A DNA stretch of 64,000 nucleotides, taken from the NCBI GenBank assembly GCA_009760855.2, contig WPIO01000011.1:4821001-4885000 (forward strand). The letters run 5' to 3'. A program made the translations under genes and the position numbers. Shown piece by piece: positions 22,821 to 34,638 of the stretch. The notes beneath the pieces are model-generated. The model made no database searches, was not told the DNA's origin, and saw only the letters and a program-made list of their open reading frames with translations. Every line of letters starts with the position of its first letter. Position 1 is the stretch's first letter. The DNA is from Cristatella mucedo (taxonomy: Eukaryota > Bryozoa > Phylactolaemata > Cristatellidae).

Positions 22821-24803
22821 TTGCTTAACGATAAAGCCTACAGGGTCGACAACTAGGTCACTGTACTTGTTTACCGGTAAGCTTACAGGGTCAGCAACTA
22901 GGTCTATGCATTTGCTTACCGATAGAGCTTGCCGGGTCAACAACTAGGTCGTTGTCTGGTCGACGTCGGCCGCAACAGGGTCTGTCCATCTGGCAATGAG
23001 TGGAAGTGCTTGTGGAATTTGCTGTAAGGCATAGGCGAATAACTATGCACTTAGTCGGAATTTGAAAAGACGCCCTGTTGGTGACAGAAATATCGGAATC
23101 GCTTAGATATTGATGACACCTTCATAGGTTAGTAATTGCGATTCGATATGTCTGGTACACGATGAACACTGCATGTTAAGGCTGACGTGTTCTTCTAAAG
23201 AATACTTCCGAAAACGATTATTACTAAACGTTAAAGCTGACGCACGCGTTTATCCAAAGAATATTTCCTGCACGTTTGGTTACAATAAGGACAGCCTTAC
23301 TAATTATGCTCATCTTCGTTTGGTGACAAGATGCTAAATGCAAACAGCACGGCTCCGACGTATTTAGCACCACACTATAGGCACCTTTGCATCGGATGAT
23401 TATTCAATACTTTTCCATAATAACCTGGACAGCGGCCATAAAAGCTACTCGAATTGCTTATCTGCTGCCGACAGGCAAGGAGACAATCTCCTCGAAATCA
23501 ATCTATATGCCGATGGCTTTAAAAGGATGGTAAATTAAAAATAAGCTGGTAAAGCTCACTAAAAGTCAAAGCTGCATGAATTGGCAGACGATCCAGATTC
23601 ATGATTGGGCAGGTCCTGCTTTCGTACTAAAAAAAAGCGACGTTAAAATACATACTTATTCATCAGGTACCTTATTTTGTGAACCGTAAAAAGGGCAGCT
23701 ATTGAAAACTTTAGTCTTCAAATCGACTAAATGTTAGTACTCCTATGAAATTAGTACTCATTCCAATTCTCTAGCAAATGCTACATCTCTTCGTAACACC
23801 CCCAAATCAGCAATAACCGTTCTATTTGTCGTGCGTTAGATCAGTTTTCCAAAACAACGGGAAAAAATATAACCGTATACCGAAGTCCACTTTTAGCCGA
23901 TCGCTAATGCTGGGTTTCAAACATTAGTCTCTCTCAGCCTGATTTTCTGAGATTTTCTAAATGACTCCATAATGACTGTGACAGCCCTCCGTACGACTTC
24001 TTTTCGGACTAGGTACTGTGACCAAGCAATACATCTCCTAGGCTCCAAAACCGAGCCCTTTTTAGCATATCCCGCACGTGCCAAGCCCAGTCTATGCACT
24101 CTAGACGGCAAACGACATAGACGGATCTAGCCCCCTCTCTCTTTCTCTCTCTCTCCGTCTGCCGTTAGTAATCCTCAGGCCGCCTTATATGCAATTCATG
24201 CATTTTTGTGCATCTGTTGAGCCACGGTTCATCACGAACCTGAGCTAAAGCTGGCTGCTAATTGTGGTAGATGGATTTTCCCTCAGACACTAACTCATGG
24301 ATATGTACCGGACTGCCGAGTCATCAGCCGTGAGCCACTGTCGGCCCCCTCAAACGCCAAAGAGCCGGCGACTGCTTAGGCAGCCTGTAGGGCCTCCAAC
24401 GAACGTTCAAGGGCTCCTGAGTCACATTACCTCACAAAGACTGAAGGTGAAAGGTAGCGCAAGCGCAAATGTGGTTTCCAAGCCACGTTTTCTCCGACCA
24501 AACATTGCCTTTGTATTATGCAATTAGGATTCTGCAATTCATTCAAGTAGCCTTTGGAGTGGTTTCTTTGTTTATCGCGGCAGTGCTCCTGTCGTCCTTT
24601 GGCAGCAGTGACCTACTTGCTGACCCCGTAAGCTTGATAAGCTTATTTCGGATGTGAGTCACTCAGCTGATCAATGAACGGTTCTTCAGGACCACGACCG
24701 ATGGTCCATAGAATTGAGATATCGTGAGCCTTATTACGTGATACCTCTCTAGCCTAGTAAGTTATCACGATGTACTGCATGAGATGTGATGAAATGACAG
24801 CTA

Positions 24804-25065
24804 CTCTCCGGCTGCCGACTAGAGCTCATTCTTTTCAGCTATCCTGAGCTGCTACGTTCATGCTACTCACTACCTAAACTGCTCTCCTGACTCAGCTGTG
24901 CTTCCCACTTTCTCTTTGTTGCCTGAAACAAAATCTGTTGGCTACCGAATGTGTACAGAAAGCCGCTAAGGCTGTGAGTGGGCTATACAAAACTCTCCTG
25001 CATTACACCTGCATAGCCTTTATGACTTTGTGGAGTTACTGACGGAGATACATTACCTTGCATTA
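24804..25065 (+). mobile_element. Family-2 LINE 3' fragment, post-duplication insertion
   Basis: Contains the family-2 3' end: CTACTCACTACCT, CCACTTTCTCTTTGTTGC, GGCTGTGAGTGGGCTATAC and GGAGTTACTGACGGAGATAC, ending in a TACATT-like tail. The flanks ...CATGAGATGTGATG and CATGAACTGGACAAAGT join up without the insert at about 1,590-1,600 in the other copy, giving a clean empty site. Confidence 0.85.
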
Positions 25066-25289
25066 CATGAACTGGACAAAGTACACGATTTCAAACGGCA
25101 AGTTAGGGCGAGTCCGGTACGATTGGCATGGGCATCAGCTTAAAGTAAATTCGGCTATAGTAAGCTTTACCCTATCTTAGATGACGTTGTACCGCAACTA
25201 TAAGTGATGAAAATAGAAAACAAATGCAAAGGTAAGTTAATATGCTTCGGAAGAGCAAGCTTATGAATTACAAAAACTTACGGCGGCCA

Positions 25290-25738
25290 CAAAATATGCG
25301 TTGAGGAATATGAGGCCAGAATATGCAGCCGCAGTCCACCTGTTGACCTAGGCTAGCTAGCTAGTTAGCTAGCTAGCTAGTTAGGCTAGCAGCCGAAGGC
25401 TTGAATTAATCTGCTTGGCTCGGTACTCGGCTCCGTAGTGGAGACACGCGTGCCCTGTTCGCTTTATTAAACGTGCTGGATAGAGTCAGGTCTGTAGCTT
25501 CATTAAAGGAGGAAGGAGAGCAAGGGCTTGACGTCACGAAGGCCGGACGGCGTACAGACGGAACTTGACGACCTGGCAACGACCTTGGTCGCACGACGTT
25601 GGCTTGACTGGCTCGGGCTGGCTAGCTAAAGCCTGCAGCACGCAGTTGTATGGCATGAGACTTGCAGCTTCGGTCTTCTTTCCGTAAAGCGGAGTGTCAT
25701 TTTTGGCGGCTGGGCTGGGTCGCACATACGTATACGAA
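25290..25738. other. 450-bp block absent from the left flank copy
   Basis: The block lies between CGGCGGCCA and GTTTCTTCATATT, which are adjacent at about 1,811-1,821. It contains a (CTAG)n simple repeat at 25,350-25,388 and then GC-rich sequence. It could be an insertion here or a deletion there. No terminal repeats or target duplication could be read. Confidence 0.6.
25350..25388. repeat. (CTAG)n/(TTAG) simple repeat
   Basis: Alternating GCTAGCTAG and GTTAGCTAG units, which are self-complementary, within the 450-bp indel block. Confidence 0.85.
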
Positions 25739-26660
25739 GTTTCTTCATATTGTGTTCCTAGTGCTCGCCCCGTCAACGAAAGGCCGCAGACGGCAAGAGT
25801 AAGAATCACGTCATGCAACCAGCTTCTCGTAGGGCCTTCAGATGGCTGCCATTTCTCTCAGGCTTCGTGATGGGGTCCTAGAGTGCTGAAAACGCTTCCT
25901 CGATGACGCGCGGCTCGCCTGCTGGAAAAACTTGCCGAGACTCATTCGTAAGCACTACAACAGCTGGGCAATTATCAGCCAAGTCGTTGTAAGAGTTAAG
26001 GTAAAGCAACAGTTACATGCACAATAAGAAATGCATTTTAACCTAGGGTATGCCTTCCTGTGCGACTTCACCTGGCAAACTCTTTCAAATCTAGTGGGAT
26101 TAGTTCCATGACTCAGTTAGATGCTGAGAAACATCATCAGACGCATTCAGGTAAGTTTACGCAATCAAATTTCTTGCTTACCGAATTTTTGCGTCTGTCA
26201 TTAAAGTGAACATTTTTAACTAACGTGCACCACCAATAGTGCAAAAGTGCATTTAATAATAAAAAGTGCTTCATCTTCTTTGAAGAACAGGGAGAAGCCG
26301 TGGGTGAATTCCATCAACACTCCATAAACAGAAAGTTGCTAAGAATGCAACACTAAACTAGGCAGACAGATCGTCACTCTTTGCTGTTTAAGTTGTGTGT
26401 GCTTCGGATGCGACTTTAGGTTTTGATTGGTAGGCCGATATAGCAAAGGCACTCAATGAATAGTATTTACGCGAAATCAAGACCTCGCCGGAAAATAAAC
26501 ACTGGCATTATCTTTCAGGTCGCTTGTAAAATGACCCATAAGACGAAAATTTGACCCAGTTTAGGGGAAATGTGTGGTGCAATCTGTAGCAACGCCGAGG
26601 AAATTCGTCTAACAACGTGTACATGTAGCAAAAAAAGAGCTATCAAAATGAAACTCTGCT

Positions 26661-27088
26661 AAACTTTTAATGGCTTAACGTTTTTGTGTTCGCAGATTTA
26701 AAGATAATAGTATTTTGACTACAGGCAGGATAAGTGCAAGCAGTGCTGACTTAGCTGAGTGATCGGCTCTAGAATTATATTCGAACTTTTTTGCTACTTT
26801 TTTAGTTTGGACACAAGAGTTTAGCGGGCCTAGAACTACACTTTCTAGTATTTTATTGGAATGAAATAAGCCAGACTGGGTGGCATTTGGTCAAGTTCTC
26901 GTGGTATAATTTTTCCATCTTAAGGAATAACCTAACTATATCTTTTGAAGAAAGCGAGAATGAGACCCTAGGTTTAGGACGTATTTATTATGTGAGCAAA
27001 GCAAGACAGCTGAAAGTAAATTCATATCACAGGGAGAAAACGTGCAATATAGAGTCTGGATGGCTAGCAATCTTCTCCCTCTCGGAGT
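26661..27088. other. Spacer between P450 units, nothing recognised
   Basis: AT-rich. A frame starting at 26,887 runs into the SINE and is not supported as a gene. Confidence 0.5.
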
Positions 27089-27240
27089 TGCCAAGCTGGT
27101 TTGGTCAAGCGGTTAAGGTGCTCGCCCCGACCAAGGTCTGACTGAGGTCGTGGGCTCGAGCCCTGAGTCATATGTGAAGCGCCTGAATAGAGATTAAGTT
27201 CTCTTTGGGCGCTATATAAATGGATTATATTTATTTATTT
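27089..27240 (+). mobile_element. tRNA-derived SINE with family-1 LINE 3' end
   Basis: The tRNA-like head has a pol III A box TGGTCAAGCGG (27,102-27,112) and a B box GGCTCGAGCCC (27,153-27,163). After a short linker the 3' part GCGCCTGAATAGAGATTAAG, TTCTCTTTGGGCGCTATA is the family-1 LINE stem-loop (GCGCC pairs with GGCGC; AGAGA with TCTCT). A TTATTTATTTA tail follows. Family knowledge: SINEs of this build are copied by the enzyme of the LINE whose 3' end they share. Other copies lie at 47,675 and, truncated, at 37,714. Confidence 0.85.
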
Positions 27241-27714
27241 AGGTGAACTTCGAGACGAAGTCACCACTGGCAGGCTTGAAGCTGAGCATCAAGGCGATGC
27301 AAATAATTTAGGGAGAGGACACCAGTAGGGATGTTACAAAGAAGACCGTAGCTCAGAGTGACATCCAAGCTATCGGGCCTAGAAAGTGGATGCATGATCA
27401 CCAAACGCTCTCGATGCGAGAATCGAAGCGGAAGGGGCTGACAGCAGGTGATTTGACAGCACACTTTAGATGCAAGTGCTCACATTGGTAGACTTCTGCA
27501 AGCATGTAAAACGATCTGCACTCCAGACATAGGATCTTAAAAAGTGGATTCAAGGATTGATGAGCAGTCATTCAAGCTCGGGAAAAGGTGGAGTGGTATA
27601 GTATTCACATGGCCTTAACGACAGACTTGGAGACCTGCTGAGTTTATCACAAGTTGTAAATGGTTAAGGGCACAGGCCGAGAGTCCTAATTAAATGGAAT
27701 GGCCGATATGGGAT
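27241..27714. other. Spacer, nothing recognised
   Basis: Mixed-composition sequence with short open frames only. No repeat family matched within the window. Confidence 0.45.
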
Positions 27715-28022
27715 AATAATGCGATTTCATTTGTATATCGCCGTCAGAGAAATTAACTTAATTCTAGCGCCCCAATACATCCTTCACATGAAGCATTAGC
27801 AAATGGTTGGTAGTAATGCGCGAAATGTCAGCAAGCACAGCGTGGTTAGTTGTAGCATCCACAGTGCCAACACGCTAAATCACAAAGACGAAAAATGGAA
27901 ATGTCTCACAAAATGCTTAAAGAAGCAGGTACACTCTAGCGCACTTTTAAAAGTTGCCCGGTCAGGGGAATGTTGTGATGTCAGTCGGAAGGAAGTTCCA
28001 GGTTCTGAGAGCATATGAAATA
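27715..28022 (-). mobile_element. Old family-1 LINE 3' end
   Basis: Read on the minus strand it shows a worn tail at 27,717-27,722, the stem-loop remnant (ATATCGCC...CTAGCGCC at 27,736-27,770), and then the 3' UTR and C-terminal blocks equivalent to 28,440-28,640 and 38,940-39,170. It is heavily mutated. Confidence 0.65.
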
Positions 28023-28284
28023 TGAGTACAATCAGGCACTCTCTGGGCATAGTGATAAATATATAAGCAATGTCACCACCACGTAAACTAGTTCAACAGC
28101 CAGTCTTATCCAAGGGTCCCGATATTAGCTAATTTCTTAAGCCGAAATTAAGTCGACTTGACTCTGGATGCAAATGCTTACCCGATGTAAATTCCATTCA
28201 AAATTGCACAGGTATTTTTCAGACGAGAGTCGATGGAGAAATGATAGATAATCCGATTTTGATGATGAGCTTTTAATGAAGAGG

Positions 28285-28690
28285 ATGATAATAATAACAA
28301 TAATAGTAAAACTATTGATATGTCGCCCTCGGAGAAATCGATCTCTTTCTAGGCCTATATTTGCTGCAACGAAAGCAGGTTCGAATGTTTCGTGGTAGCA
28401 TGCACAATAAACAACAATAATGGCATGGTTAGGGCGACACTCACACGGTCAGCATGCATTAATGGTTAGTGGCAGCATGCACAGTGTCAGCACGCATAAG
28501 CACACCAAGGACGAATCACAGGGACGACTAAATGCTGTGACAAACGGATGCGTTTTTAGTTTCCTTTTAAATGTGATCAAGTCAGGTAATGTCGTGACGT
28601 AATTCATGAGTGAGTTCCAGGCTTCGGGAGCATTCGAACTAAAGTATGTAGACCTATTTTGATTGTGAGCTGGCATTTGGTCGCCTAACA
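28285..28690 (-). mobile_element. Family-1 LINE 3' end
   Basis: The tail AATAACAATAATAGT sits at 28,291-28,305, with the stem-loop at about 28,321-28,353. The minus frame then gives the LINE C-terminus (APEAWNSLMNYVTTLPDLIT, FKRKLKTHPFVTAFS). It is 5'-truncated within the C-terminal region. Confidence 0.8.
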
Positions 28691-28699
28691 CGTTTTGTC

Positions 28700-29890
28700 A
28701 TAATGGTTAGGAGATATTGTGCAGATTTCACAGATATGCAAATAATGATCGATAAAGGTGAAGCTTTAGGTATAAAATCCTTTATACGTGCCTTAAATTT
28801 AACATTATATTGAGTAATTTGGGCACTTATGTGATTCGTTTGCCAGGTTTACTTCATCACTTGTCTTCAGCACATTATGCCTACATGCTGTCTTTTGTGT
28901 CTTTAAAATTCTACAGCTTGGCAGACTGTTGCCACATTGACTTGAAATTTTTAATATATGCTCTGGTTGACTTGCTGCTAGTAAATATCATTAAGTTAGG
29001 TCGTATGACAAGTAAATATAGTGCCAATGTCATTGAATGTTGCATTATCGACCTTTGCTTATTACAGCCATGTTTGACACGTCGATATCTTTTGCCTTTT
29101 TTAGATGTTCCTTGGTTTAAAAAAAGTCTCCTACATCTTTTGAGAGGTTTGTCATGTATTTGCAGTGCTTGTTATTGTATCAAATGGATTTAGAAAATAG
29201 CAAACTTTGCACGATAGCAGCTGAAATACCTGACCTTGACTTTTACGGTTCATTAGGTCATCTCAACAGCTATGGTTACATTAAAAAAGCTCATGTTTTC
29301 CTAAATTGTTGTGCCAATTTGTATGCCAATCGTTTCGTTTTAACTTGAAAATATCTTTAAATGTGCTCTGAGGGAGATACATTATATAGCGATAGGCGTA
29401 GGGGGCCCTCCTTCCTGCGAGCTGCTGAAAAAATTCAATCTCTGTAGTATGAAGAACCAATAAATTTTTTATCAATCATGAGTAAGTAATAGGTACTTTT
29501 AACCAGAATTTTCATCTTAATGCAGCTTGTTTAGTGTTTTCCCCAGAAAAACCACTGAACCAATTTGCAGCTTCGAGAGCCAGCCTGAGCTCAGCTCAGT
29601 GAGCCCGACTGTCGGACTGTCATAACTCTGAAAGAAATATAGCTGGGATTCAGGTGCTATATTTACTGAAGATTACTCAGCACATATTTCATTGGGCTGT
29701 GTTCATAGTCATGTAATCTACCGTTCAAATCGGGTCATGAAGATTACTTACGCCGGTTCCATTCGTTCAATACACACCTGCAAGCGCGCGCGTGTGCGTG
29801 CAAACACACACACATATATAAATAAACACGAATATATGTCTATATATACATATATGTATATACATATATATTTATTTATTTATTTACATT
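28700..29890. other. AT-rich spacer between P450 units, no gene recognised
   Basis: A 127-codon plus frame at 28,810-29,193 lacks an ATG at its start and has no domain or splice context. A minus frame at 29,475-29,281 is also unsupported. TA/TATT-rich low-complexity sequence fills 29,805-29,905. Confidence 0.5.
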
Positions 29891-30875
29891 TATATATATT
29901 GATCCATATTTAGATGTCACGGTCAGACTCACGAACCTGTGCCAAGCTTACATTTTTGGGAAAGCCAATTGTTCACAGGAGCTGTGATTCTATTACAGAT
30001 TTAGCAAAGCTCAGGGTCTCGGCTCATCTATCGTAAATCGCAAAAACCTAGCCAAAAATCAACTTTGTGGTATTGGCACGCATTTTTAGGTTATATCTTT
30101 ATCTTGATCCAGCAGATCTAATTGTATTACTTAGTCCTCTGATCCACCTGCAGCCTCTGTTCCTCTTACCCTGATCACTAAGCTTAGCCTTCAGCCGAAT
30201 TCAAATTCTTAGGAGACCGTATCAGCAGTTCTTGTATATCAAAAGCCTTGAGCTTACGGCCATGTGATATCTAATCATAGGACTTTACGACATTTAAAGC
30301 AAAAATTAAAACCACATTTTTACCATAATTTCCTCTCTTATTAATATCTAGTTGATATTTTCTAATTCAAGCATTTGAGCAACTTTGAGTCGGCGATCTA
30401 GTTCTCCTGAGGCTCAATAAATTATATATTTTTTTATTTTAATTTGGTGACAAGAGTTTGTCACGATGAAAGTTTGAGATCATCTCCGCGCTTTGCGCTA
30501 CACATCAGATTCAGCCGGTATTTTTGGTTATGCTAAGAATAATATACCTGTAAAAATGATAACGACGTCGAAGAAATACAGTACTTTTCAAGTTGGGTGA
30601 TAAAAGCCCTTAGACGCACTTTACAGTCCTGAGCCTGGGTAATTCAGGTATACTATACGTTTCTCAGCAATGATCTACGACCAACTCGAATAAAATCAGA
30701 TGCGCGTACAAAGCATTCATATTAGCTGCTTTTATTTCATAAAATGATTCGCCACCCTTCGAAGTATTCCGTGGTGTGATCCTTAATGCAGTGGCAGCAA
30801 ACGGAAATTGGTTCTCTGTTGTATTTGGTGGCTGGGTGCTCTAGCCCACTTAGTAAAGGGATATCTACAAGTATA

Positions 30876-31262
30876 TACAGTCTACAAATACCTCGTACAA
30901 ACCTTAAATCCTTTGGAGACCGTGCATTTAGTTCATATACTCCCAAACCTGGAACTCCCTCCCGACCTAAGTCAGAACATCCCCTGACCTGACCACATTT
31001 AAAAAGATCTTAAAACACACCTATTTAGGACAGCATTTAGTTTGTCCCTGTGATTCGTCTTTCATGTGCTTATGCGTGCTGAGACTGTGCATGCTGCCAC
31101 TGTGCATGTCACCCCTAATCATATTATTCATTTTGTTTGTTTTTCAAGCAAGATTTTACTTACCATTCAATTGCATTTCATTTTGCAGCAAATTTAAAGC
31201 GCCTAGAAAGAGATCAAGTTCTCTGAGGGCGCTTTATCAAGTGCATTATTATTAGTATTATT
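30876..31262 (+). mobile_element. Family-1 LINE 3' end at the haem-exon deletion junction
   Basis: The plus frame resembles the LINE C-terminus (FGDRAFSSYTPKPGTPSR-like block), followed by the 3' UTR, the stem-loop GCGCCTAGAAAGAGATCAAG / TTCTCTGAGGGCGC at 31,200-31,230 and ATTATTATTAGTATTATTA. It sits exactly where unit 2 jumps from sequence matching 8,030 to sequence matching about 10,470, so it may mark the deletion event. Confidence 0.82.
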
Positions 31263-31869
31263 ATTATATTCGAGAATACCTGTATATGTATCCAGATTTT
31301 TTTCTATCAGATTTTCAGATTCAGATTCAGATTCTTGTATAGTTTCACGAATGCGCAGTTTTAGTGATGATAAGGATACACCAACAACTAACACAGAGAG
31401 AGAGCAAGTGCAGTGAGGTGCTGATTTGTTTTGCTTCTGCATGGATATAGTTAAGTTAAGGTGTGGCGTAACAAATGCCGCGAGAGAGGCCATGGCTTTG
31501 GACGGTAGGAAACTAGAGGCACTGTCTCCAAATTATTTGAATTCGGTTTGAGGTACAGCTAAATTAAATGAGCCAGAATATTTGGTGTTGCGACGCCTGG
31601 ATGGTACCGACTTGTCCAAATTCTAGCAGCACTTTCTTTATCTGAGAGATAGCTTCATTAATCGCAGTGCGGGAGGCCTATCGTATAAAATTTGTTATAC
31701 ATCTCAACTAATTAAGGCAAGAAAGTCTCCGTCCATCCCTCCCTCACTCGGCAAGATGGCGACTAGTACTTCTGCGATTTATGTGTAATAATCGCGTAAT
31801 TCTACAATCTCTATGGCTCAGCGAAGCAAGTCCACACGAAATGAGCTCTAGTATGATATTATAAATTTA

Positions 31870-31894
31870 TACATACTTACATATACATATATAT

Positions 31895-31947
<53 letters not shown>

Positions 31948-31955
31948 GTATATAT
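31870..31955. repeat. (TA)n-rich microsatellite
   Basis: TATACATATATA-type sequence followed by a pure (TA)n run at 31,903-31,943. Confidence 0.95.
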
Positions 31956-32667
31956 CTACCGGCCAAGAATGAAAGCAAAAGCGTAGTGAGTCAGTGGGCC
32001 GCATGCCACCATCTTACTATCTTCCCTAACCGTTGGTAGGCTGAATAAGCATATGATGCTGCATAAGAAAACTTTCCGGAGTTCCCACGAGTGGAATTTT
32101 TTTAGATAATGCAAAATAAACTTTTGCACTGCTGACTTAGCTATGTCCAAGTTTATTAGTAGTCACAGATTCATAACCTTGTACATGCTGTTATTTCTGG
32201 GTGGGAAAAGGTCAGTTTTGTTCCGTTAGCTCATTGAATGTTGAATATGCGGGAATTACAATTGCAGCGACAAGAATATCTAGGGAACACGTTTCAAAAC
32301 ATCTTCACTTGTATAGCCCTTTAATGATCTATTCATTCGTTATTTCGAACTTCTTTGATGCTATGCTCTCAGGACATGCGATTTATGGCTTCTCACTTTT
32401 TGCAACATCACTCCTGCCATTTTAAATCCTTTTCACGTAATTATCTTTCAGCTTTTACTGTGAGCAACCCCAAATCTCTTCTTTCTTTATTCTGCTTTAT
32501 TACTAGATATCCAACTGTTAATTTTTCTTACTATACCAGGCTGTTGGTGAATACTGAGGTACTGATCGCGGTCTCGAATTTGAATAACTAGGACTACGCC
32601 ATCATTCCGGCTTGGGCTGCATGGAATGCCCCAGCCTCAGTCAATCGGATAGTAAATCTGTTGAACG

Positions 32668-32699
32668 CTACTTGCTGCCTCGTGCCAGGCAGCAAGTAG
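32668..32699. other. Perfect 13-bp hairpin
   Basis: CTACTTGCTGCCT and AGGCAGCAAGTAG are exact reverse complements separated by the 6-base loop CGTGCC. It lies just upstream of the shared intronic LINE in unit 2. Function unknown. Confidence 0.8.
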
Positions 32700-33811
32700 T
32701 TGTTCGGTCGTTAACTTAGAGTACCTGTATACTCTGTGGCTGGTGCTGAACGCATGAAACCTTTTGAAACCATCGAATAGACTGCTTTGCCTTCGGTAAC
32801 GACCGAATACGTTCACATATACGCAGCCTATATTGACACCATAGTTGGCTACTTTCGGAATGCCTGCATGCATTGGCTCTGCACCTTGGCTTCGTTAAGT
32901 CAGCTTCAGGACTTCGAGGCAGCTAGTCCTCAGGACCCTATTCACACGTTACTACTTCTACGTTGCCTCGATCTTCTGCTGCCATGCATAAGTAACATTC
33001 AAATCATGTCATTAGCATCAGGGCATGTCAATGTACCTCTCAAAAAGCCGGTAGAACGGCCTCTACTCAAGAGAACCAAGCTAGACCAAATGAATTTGAA
33101 CAAACTATGCCAGTCTTCCTTCTACCGTTCTTATTAAACACACTGGAACGAGTCGTGCTGGAGAAGCTCAACACATACTGAAACTTCAAAGCTAGTAAGT
33201 TTCAGTATGGTTTTAGAGCTAACCACTCCACGGAGTCAAACTTTTTTCGGGTAAACGACCTACTTAGAAACGCAGACTTAGGCAGAGTCTCTCGGCTTGC
33301 TTTGCTCAATCTTTCGGCAGCTTTTTTTTACTACAATCGATCCCCAAGTCCTTCTTTAGCACCTCTCATCGAGCTTGGGCATTACTGGTTTTGCACTGCT
33401 CGGTTCGGGTCATATTTTAGTGTTAAACTTCAGAGGATTTACGTGAATGGACATAGATCATCAGAGAAACCTTTGAAGTATGTGGTACCTTAAGGGTTCC
33501 GGGCTTGTTCCCATTCTTTTCACGGTCTATACTCACCCTCTAGCAGACGTGATTGCCAGGCACAATCTAAGCTTTCACTTCTATGCAGACGACACTCATT
33601 TGCACCTTTCCTTTAATTCCTCCCAGCCCTCCAATGCATCGAAATCTCAACTCCCTTGCTGCATGTATTGATGTCATCCACACATGGATGGCAGAAAACT
33701 TTCTTAAATTGAACGATGCTACAATCAACTTACCAGCTATAGGCAAACCGAGTGCGATTCAAAAAGTCGATAGAGCTTAAGGCTCACAGTCGGCTCTGTC
33801 GGCATATCACT

Positions 33812-34412
33812 ACAGCGGACTATGAATATGGCTGCAAGGCTGGTCTTCAAGTCCCAGCGGTTTGAGCACGTGTCACCTTTGCTGGAAGAGCTAGGATGGT
33901 TGCCGGTTCAACAAAGGATACAGAGCAAAGTTCTTATGCTGACCCACAAGGCCCGCCACGGCTTGGCTCCTTCATACCTAGCTGAACTGCTGCATCAGTT
34001 TCAGCCTGTTCGCGCCCTGAGGTCCTGCGTGGACAATAAATTAGCTGTCTCATTCCTCCGCTTAAAGACAGTTGGCGACAGAAGCTTTAGCTCTGCAGGT
34101 CCTAGACTGTGGAACTCGCTTCCACAATTCTTATGCAACGACATCTACTCTCCAACTGCCGACTATGGCACATCTTTTTCAGCGGTCCTCAACTGCTACT
34201 TCTATGCTACTCACTACCTCAACTGCTCTCCTAACTCTGCTATGCTTCCCACTTTCTCTTTGATGCGTGAGACGAAGTCTGTTAGCTACCGAATGCGTAC
34301 CAAAAGCCGCTTAGGCTGTGAGTGTGCTTGACAAAACTCTCCTTCGTAACACCCACATGGTCTTTATGACTTTGTGTAGTTACTGACGGAGATACATTAC
34401 ATATCTCATCTT
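33812..34412 (+). mobile_element. Family-2 LINE fragment nested in the older LINE
   Basis: Open frame 33,822-34,331: [62 protein letters not shown], ending CECA and stop. Then TTACTGACGGAGATACATTA and a short tail. It closely resembles 17,325-16,655. It is absent from unit 1 (between 13,780 and 13,790), so it inserted after duplication. Confidence 0.88.
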
Positions 34413-34505
34413 GAATCTGCACGAAATCTGAGTTACTTGTTCTAAAGTGACCTTTCATTAGACAATTGCATCAGCTCCACAGTCAAATCTGCCTTCTTTC
34501 AGCTA

Positions 34506-34638
34506 TGCATGCCGAAAGCCGCTAGGCTGTGAGTGAGCTATACAAAACTCTGTGTAACAACCACTATGTCTGCATGACTTTTTTTGAGTTACAGACGGAG
34601 ATAAAAATATGCATACATACATGCATGCATAACATTTC
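34506..34638 (+). mobile_element. Second family-2 LINE 3' end, 130 bp
   Basis: Starts GCCGAAAGCCGCTAGGCTG, contains TGAGTTACAGACGGAGATA and ends in GCATACATACATGCATGCAT. It splits the older LINE at the point equal to about 13,880 in unit 1, which is uninterrupted there. Confidence 0.8.

Larger units (their letters stand above)
23272..26660. repeat. Upstream flank block, right copy (matches 1-2,985)
   Basis: Non-coding block upstream of the intact P450, nearly collinear with the left edge of the window. It differs by a family-2 LINE piece (24,804-25,065), a 450-bp block (25,290-25,738) and a shortened (TC)n. A minus-strand frame at 25,818-25,534 looks like a secreted protein but has no ATG, and it is broken by a 1-bp deletion in the other copy. 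Confidence 0.8.

Noticed and set aside
25534-25818. Minus frame resembling a signal peptide plus short secreted protein
   Set aside because: Begins without an ATG and is preceded by a stop; the paralogous copy at 1,840-1,900 has a 1-bp deletion and lacks the second half. Kept only as a presence/absence block.
27089-27165. Functional tRNA gene
   Set aside because: A and B boxes are present, but no acceptor-stem pairing was evident and the unit continues into a LINE-like 3' end shared with other copies, so it is a SINE.
28810-29193. 127-codon plus frame with hydrophobic stretches
   Set aside because: No ATG at the start, AT-rich composition yields Leu/Ile/Tyr by chance, and there is no exon context.
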